Assembly: GCA_002704665.1 (NCBI GenBank)
Contig: PAHB01000102.1
Location: 1-9,030 of the forward strand
Direction of reading: 5' to 3'
DNA from: Pseudomonadota bacterium
Lineage (GTDB): Bacteria > Pseudomonadota > Gammaproteobacteria > Burkholderiales > Eutrophovitaceae
DNA length: 9,030 nt
A program made the position numbers and the translations under genes. How positions within the stretch are numbered: the first letter of the stretch is position 1; each line of letters starts with the position of its first letter. Shown here in pieces: positions 6,651 to 9,030 of the stretch. The notes beneath the pieces were generated by a model. The model made no database searches and was not told the DNA's origin. It saw only the letters and a program-made list of their open reading frames with translations.

Positions 6651-7703
6651 ATGGATCTGAATTTAAAAAAGATAAAAGATACGATAAGCAATGCCCAAAA
6701 AAACAAACAAGCACTACGAATAGTAGGTGGTGATACAAAAAACTTTTTTGGAAATAAAGCGGAATTACCACTATTATCAACTTCAAAATTTGAAGGGATC
6801 GTAGACTACGAACCATCGGAACTAGTAATCACTGCAAAAGCCGGAACAAAGATTGTGCAAGTTGAGGAGCTGCTACGCCAAAATAATCAAATATTGGCAT
6901 TTGAACCGCCTATTTTTGGTTTTGATTCAACTTTAGGCGGATGTATTGCATCTGGTTTTTCTGGACCAAGAAGAGCATATGCCGGATCTGCAAGGGATTT
7001 TGTGCTGGGAATCAAAATGCTCAATAATGTTGGTGAAGAGTTGCAATTTGGTGGGCAGGTAATGAAAAATGTTGCGGGATATGACGTATCTCGATTAATG
7101 ACAGGATCATTTGGGACACTTGGCTTAATTTTGGAGGTCTCACTTAAAGTCCTTCCTCGGCCTGAACATGAACTTACGTTAACATATGAGCTAGACGAAA
7201 AAGATGCCATAAATAAAATAAATGTATGGGCTGGGAAAGCTCTTCCCCTTTCTGGAAGCTGTTTTATAGGGAGTACTCTAAGTGTAAGGCTATCGGGGAA
7301 TACATCTGCCGTTAATGCAGCGAAACAAATCATGGGAGGAGAAATTAATGAGGACACAACTTTTTGGCATAAACTAAGAAATCAAGAATTAGAATTCTTT
7401 AATAAGAATTCTGACTTATGGAGAATATCGTTAAAATCGACCACGGTTCCTTTGGAACTTGGCCCAACGTTAATCGAATGGAACGGAGCCTTACGGTGGT
7501 TATATCCAAACTGCACGTCAGATATTATTTTTGAAAAAGCCAAAAAAGCTGGTGGACATGCGATGATTTTCCGTTCAAAAATAGGAAATCTAACTGGACA
7601 ACAACAAGTCGCCGGTGATCTCTTAAAGCTTCATGAAAAGTTAAAACATGCGATGGACCCAGATAATTTGTTCAATCCCTTCAGAATCCATCGGTCTTAT
7701 TAG
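6651..7703 (+). CDS. glcE: Glycolate oxidase, second FAD-binding subunit GlcE
   Basis: A shorter flavoprotein-like subunit of glycolate oxidase, required for activity together with GlcD and GlcF. Its 350 residues are the usual length. Seen: the nucleotide-binding element RIVGGDTKNFFG at 23-34, the PCMH-type STLGGCIASGFSGPRR at 93-108, and KNVAGYDVSRLMTGSFGTLG at 139-158, typical of GlcE and distinguishing it from GlcD. The C-terminus ends with DPDNLFNPFR, the common ending of this flavoprotein group. The 48-nt gap after glcD contains no terminator-like hairpin, so co-transcription is expected. The ATG at 6651 has no clear Shine-Dalgarno (only GTGA about 7 nt upstream), so translation may be weaker than for glcD; no better start is visible. 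A 22-bp perfect inverted repeat lies within the gene at 7391-7412. Confidence 0.95.
   Translation: MDLNLKKIKDTISNAQKNKQALRIVGGDTKNFFGNKAELPLLSTSKFEGIVDYEPSELVITAKAGTKIVQVEELLRQNNQILAFEPPIFGFDSTLGGCIASGFSGPRRAYAGSARDFVLGIKMLNNVGEELQFGGQVMKNVAGYDVSRLMTGSFGTLGLILEVSLKVLPRPEHELTLTYELDEKDAINKINVWAGKALPLSGSCFIGSTLSVRLSGNTSAVNAAKQIMGGEINEDTTFWHKLRNQELEFFNKNSDLWRISLKSTTVPLELGPTLIEWNGALRWLYPNCTSDIIFEKAKKAGGHAMIFRSKIGNLTGQQQVAGDLLKLHEKLKHAMDPDNLFNPFRIHRSY
7391..7412. repeat. Perfect 9-bp inverted repeat with 4-bp loop inside glcE
   Basis: Arms AGAATTCTT (7391-7399) and AAGAATTCT (7404-7412) around TAAT. Each arm also contains the palindrome GAATTC, and a related AAGAATTA precedes at 7384. The repeat lies in codons for an ordinary stretch (LEFFNKNSD), where A/T-rich codon use can create such symmetry by chance. 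It lacks the GC-rich stem and T tract of a terminator. Function is not supported. Confidence 0.5.
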
Positions 7704-7717
7704 TAACCAAAGTTATC

Positions 7718-8965
7718 GTGAAAACTAGCCTAAAATCACCCTTTAACGAAACTGAGAAAGGAATTGAAGCAAATAATATTCTCAGAAGTTGTGTGCACTG
7801 CGGATTTTGTACTGCTACTTGTCCTACTTACCAGCTATTAGGTGATGAGCTTGATAGTCCAAGGGGACGAATCTATCTCATCAAGGAACTTTTGGAAGGA
7901 AATGATGTTAGCACAACAACGCAACAACATTTGGATCGATGTCTAACATGTAGATCCTGCGAAACCACGTGTCCCTCTGGGGTAGAATATGGGCGTCTAT
8001 TAGATATCGGTCGCCATGCCGTAGAAAAAAAAATAAAAAGAACTATTCCTCAGCAAATAATTAGATATTTATTGAGTGAGGTTTTGACTAATAAAAAGAT
8101 TTTCTCATATCTGATTTTTTTAGGAAGAATAGCGAAACCTTTAATGCCCGCAGCAATTAAACGAAAAATACCCTCAGTTGAATCTAAGCAAATAACATGG
8201 CCTAAAAATAGTCACGCACGGAAAATGATTCTTTTAGAGGGTTGCGTACAGTCAACCCTTGCTCCAAATATAAATGCTGCAAGTGCAAAAATCCTTGATA
8301 AATTAGGAATTCAAGCGATTATATCGAGTGCTGCAGGATGTTGCGGCGCAGTAACATATCATCTAAATAAACAAGACAAGTCACTTAAACAAATAAAAAA
8401 AAATATTGATGCTTGGTGGCCGTTAATCGAAAAAGGAGCTGAGGCGATTGTTATGACCGCGAGTGGTTGTGGAGTAACAGTGAAGGAATATGGATATCTT
8501 CTGAGCGATGATCTGGATTACTCAAAAAAAGCCAAAAGAATCTCCGAAATTACTTTTGATTTAAGTGAAATTCTAACCTTTGAACAAGACCAACTTAAGA
8601 TAATTCTAAACAACAAAAAAACCAAAAACAAAACAAATGAAGACTTTATTGCCTTTCATTCCCCCTGCACTCTACAGCATGGGCAAAAATGCAAAGGCAA
8701 AGTTGAGACAATCTTAGAGGTCGCCAATTTTGAGCTTGCCTTTGTGAAGGATGCACACCTATGTTGTGGTTCAGCAGGCACATACTCGATATTACAACCT
8801 AAAATCTCGAACAAATTACTTAAAAATAAAATAGATGCCTTGACAAAAGATACACCCAAGGTCATTGCAACAGCAAATATCGGTTGTTTGACACATATTC
8901 AAAGTGGAACGGAAATGAGAGTCGTGCACTGGGCAGAGCTGGTTTTAGAGAAAATTCAAAATTAG
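7718..8965 (+). CDS. glcF: Glycolate oxidase iron-sulfur subunit GlcF
   Basis: Iron-sulfur subunit that carries electrons from the GlcD/GlcE flavins towards the membrane quinone pool. Seen in 415 residues: two ferredoxin-type 4Fe-4S motifs, C25-x2-C28-x2-C31-x3-CP (CVHCGFCTATCP) and C75-x2-C78-x2-C81-x3-CP (CLTCRSCETTCP); and two cysteine-rich CCG domains, the first with EGCVQ near 176 and GCCGAVTYH at 207-215, the second with SPCTLQH at 315-321 and CCGSAGTY at 349-356. ANIGC at 386-390 completes the second. The start is GTG: no ATG is available, and the first residues align with E. coli GlcF from here. The ribosome site is poor, and the gene starts 14 nt after glcE. The lysine/asparagine-rich insert near 297-309 follows the AT-rich composition. 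All cluster ligands are present, so the subunit should be functional. Confidence 0.97.
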   Translation: MKTSLKSPFNETEKGIEANNILRSCVHCGFCTATCPTYQLLGDELDSPRGRIYLIKELLEGNDVSTTTQQHLDRCLTCRSCETTCPSGVEYGRLLDIGRHAVEKKIKRTIPQQIIRYLLSEVLTNKKIFSYLIFLGRIAKPLMPAAIKRKIPSVESKQITWPKNSHARKMILLEGCVQSTLAPNINAASAKILDKLGIQAIISSAAGCCGAVTYHLNKQDKSLKQIKKNIDAWWPLIEKGAEAIVMTASGCGVTVKEYGYLLSDDLDYSKKAKRISEITFDLSEILTFEQDQLKIILNNKKTKNKTNEDFIAFHSPCTLQHGQKCKGKVETILEVANFELAFVKDAHLCCGSAGTYSILQPKISNKLLKNKIDALTKDTPKVIATANIGCLTHIQSGTEMRVVHWAELVLEKIQN

Positions 8966-8976
8966 GGAGTAAATTT

Positions 8977-9030
8977 ATGAGCAAAATAGCATTTATCACT
9001 GGTGTAACTTCGGGTATTGGCGAAGCCGCC
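8977..9030 (+). CDS. Short-chain dehydrogenase/reductase (SDR), first 18 codons, cut by the window edge
   Basis: Begins with MSKIAFITGVTSGIGEAA: a beta strand followed by the SDR cofactor motif TGxxxGIG, so it is an NAD(P)-dependent Rossmann oxidoreductase of the classical type. A clear GGGAG ribosome site (8965-8969, overlapping the glcF stop codon) lies 7 nt before the ATG. It starts 11 nt after glcF with no terminator between, so it is probably the next gene of the operon. The substrate cannot be told from this fragment. An SDR of the 3-hydroxy-acid dehydrogenase (YdfG-like) group would suit a pathway with tartronate semialdehyde, but that is inference only. Confidence 0.8.
   Translation, partial: MSKIAFITGVTSGIGEAA

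Noticed and set aside
6887..7357. Minus-strand open frame of 156 codons
   Set aside because: Wholly antisense to glcE, whose motifs are unmistakable; serine/proline-rich translation without domain features.

Overview
The window reads as a chromosomal segment of an AT-rich proteobacterium, roughly 40% GC by eye. The glycolate oxidase subunits closely resemble the gamma/betaproteobacterial GlcD, GlcE and GlcF proteins. The ammonium transporter is preceded by a sigma-54 type promoter, which implies RpoN and probably NtrC. I cannot name the genus. All genes look intact, there are no mobile elements or RNA genes, and the only partial genes are those cut by the two window edges.

Left part (1-2946, all minus strand): the N-terminal 241 residues of an Amt-family ammonium transporter; its regulatory region (726-899) with a -24/-12 promoter and two NtrC-like dyads; then a two-gene operon transcribed towards it, encoding a MoxR-type AAA+ ATPase and a VWA (CoxE-like) partner.

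Centre (2947-3021): a short divergent control region in which two perfect TATAAT boxes on opposite strands face each other, so the two promoters overlap.

Right part (3022-9030, all plus strand): a compact operon of hydroxypyruvate isomerase (hyi), MOFRL-family glycerate 2-kinase, and the three glycolate oxidase subunits glcD, glcE and glcF. The start of a short-chain dehydrogenase follows, 11 bp after glcF. Together these genes oxidise glycolate to glyoxylate and handle the C3 intermediates (tartronate semialdehyde, hydroxypyruvate, glycerate) on the way to 2-phosphoglycerate. The steps joining the two halves, glyoxylate carboligase and tartronate semialdehyde or hydroxypyruvate reductase, are not in the window. 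The clipped dehydrogenase is a possible but unproven candidate for the reductase.

I found no clearly new system. The best leads are the predicted nitrogen-controlled amt promoter, whose distal site lies in the terminator-like hairpin of the neighbouring operon, and the MoxR-VWA pair sharing a control region with a glycolate operon.
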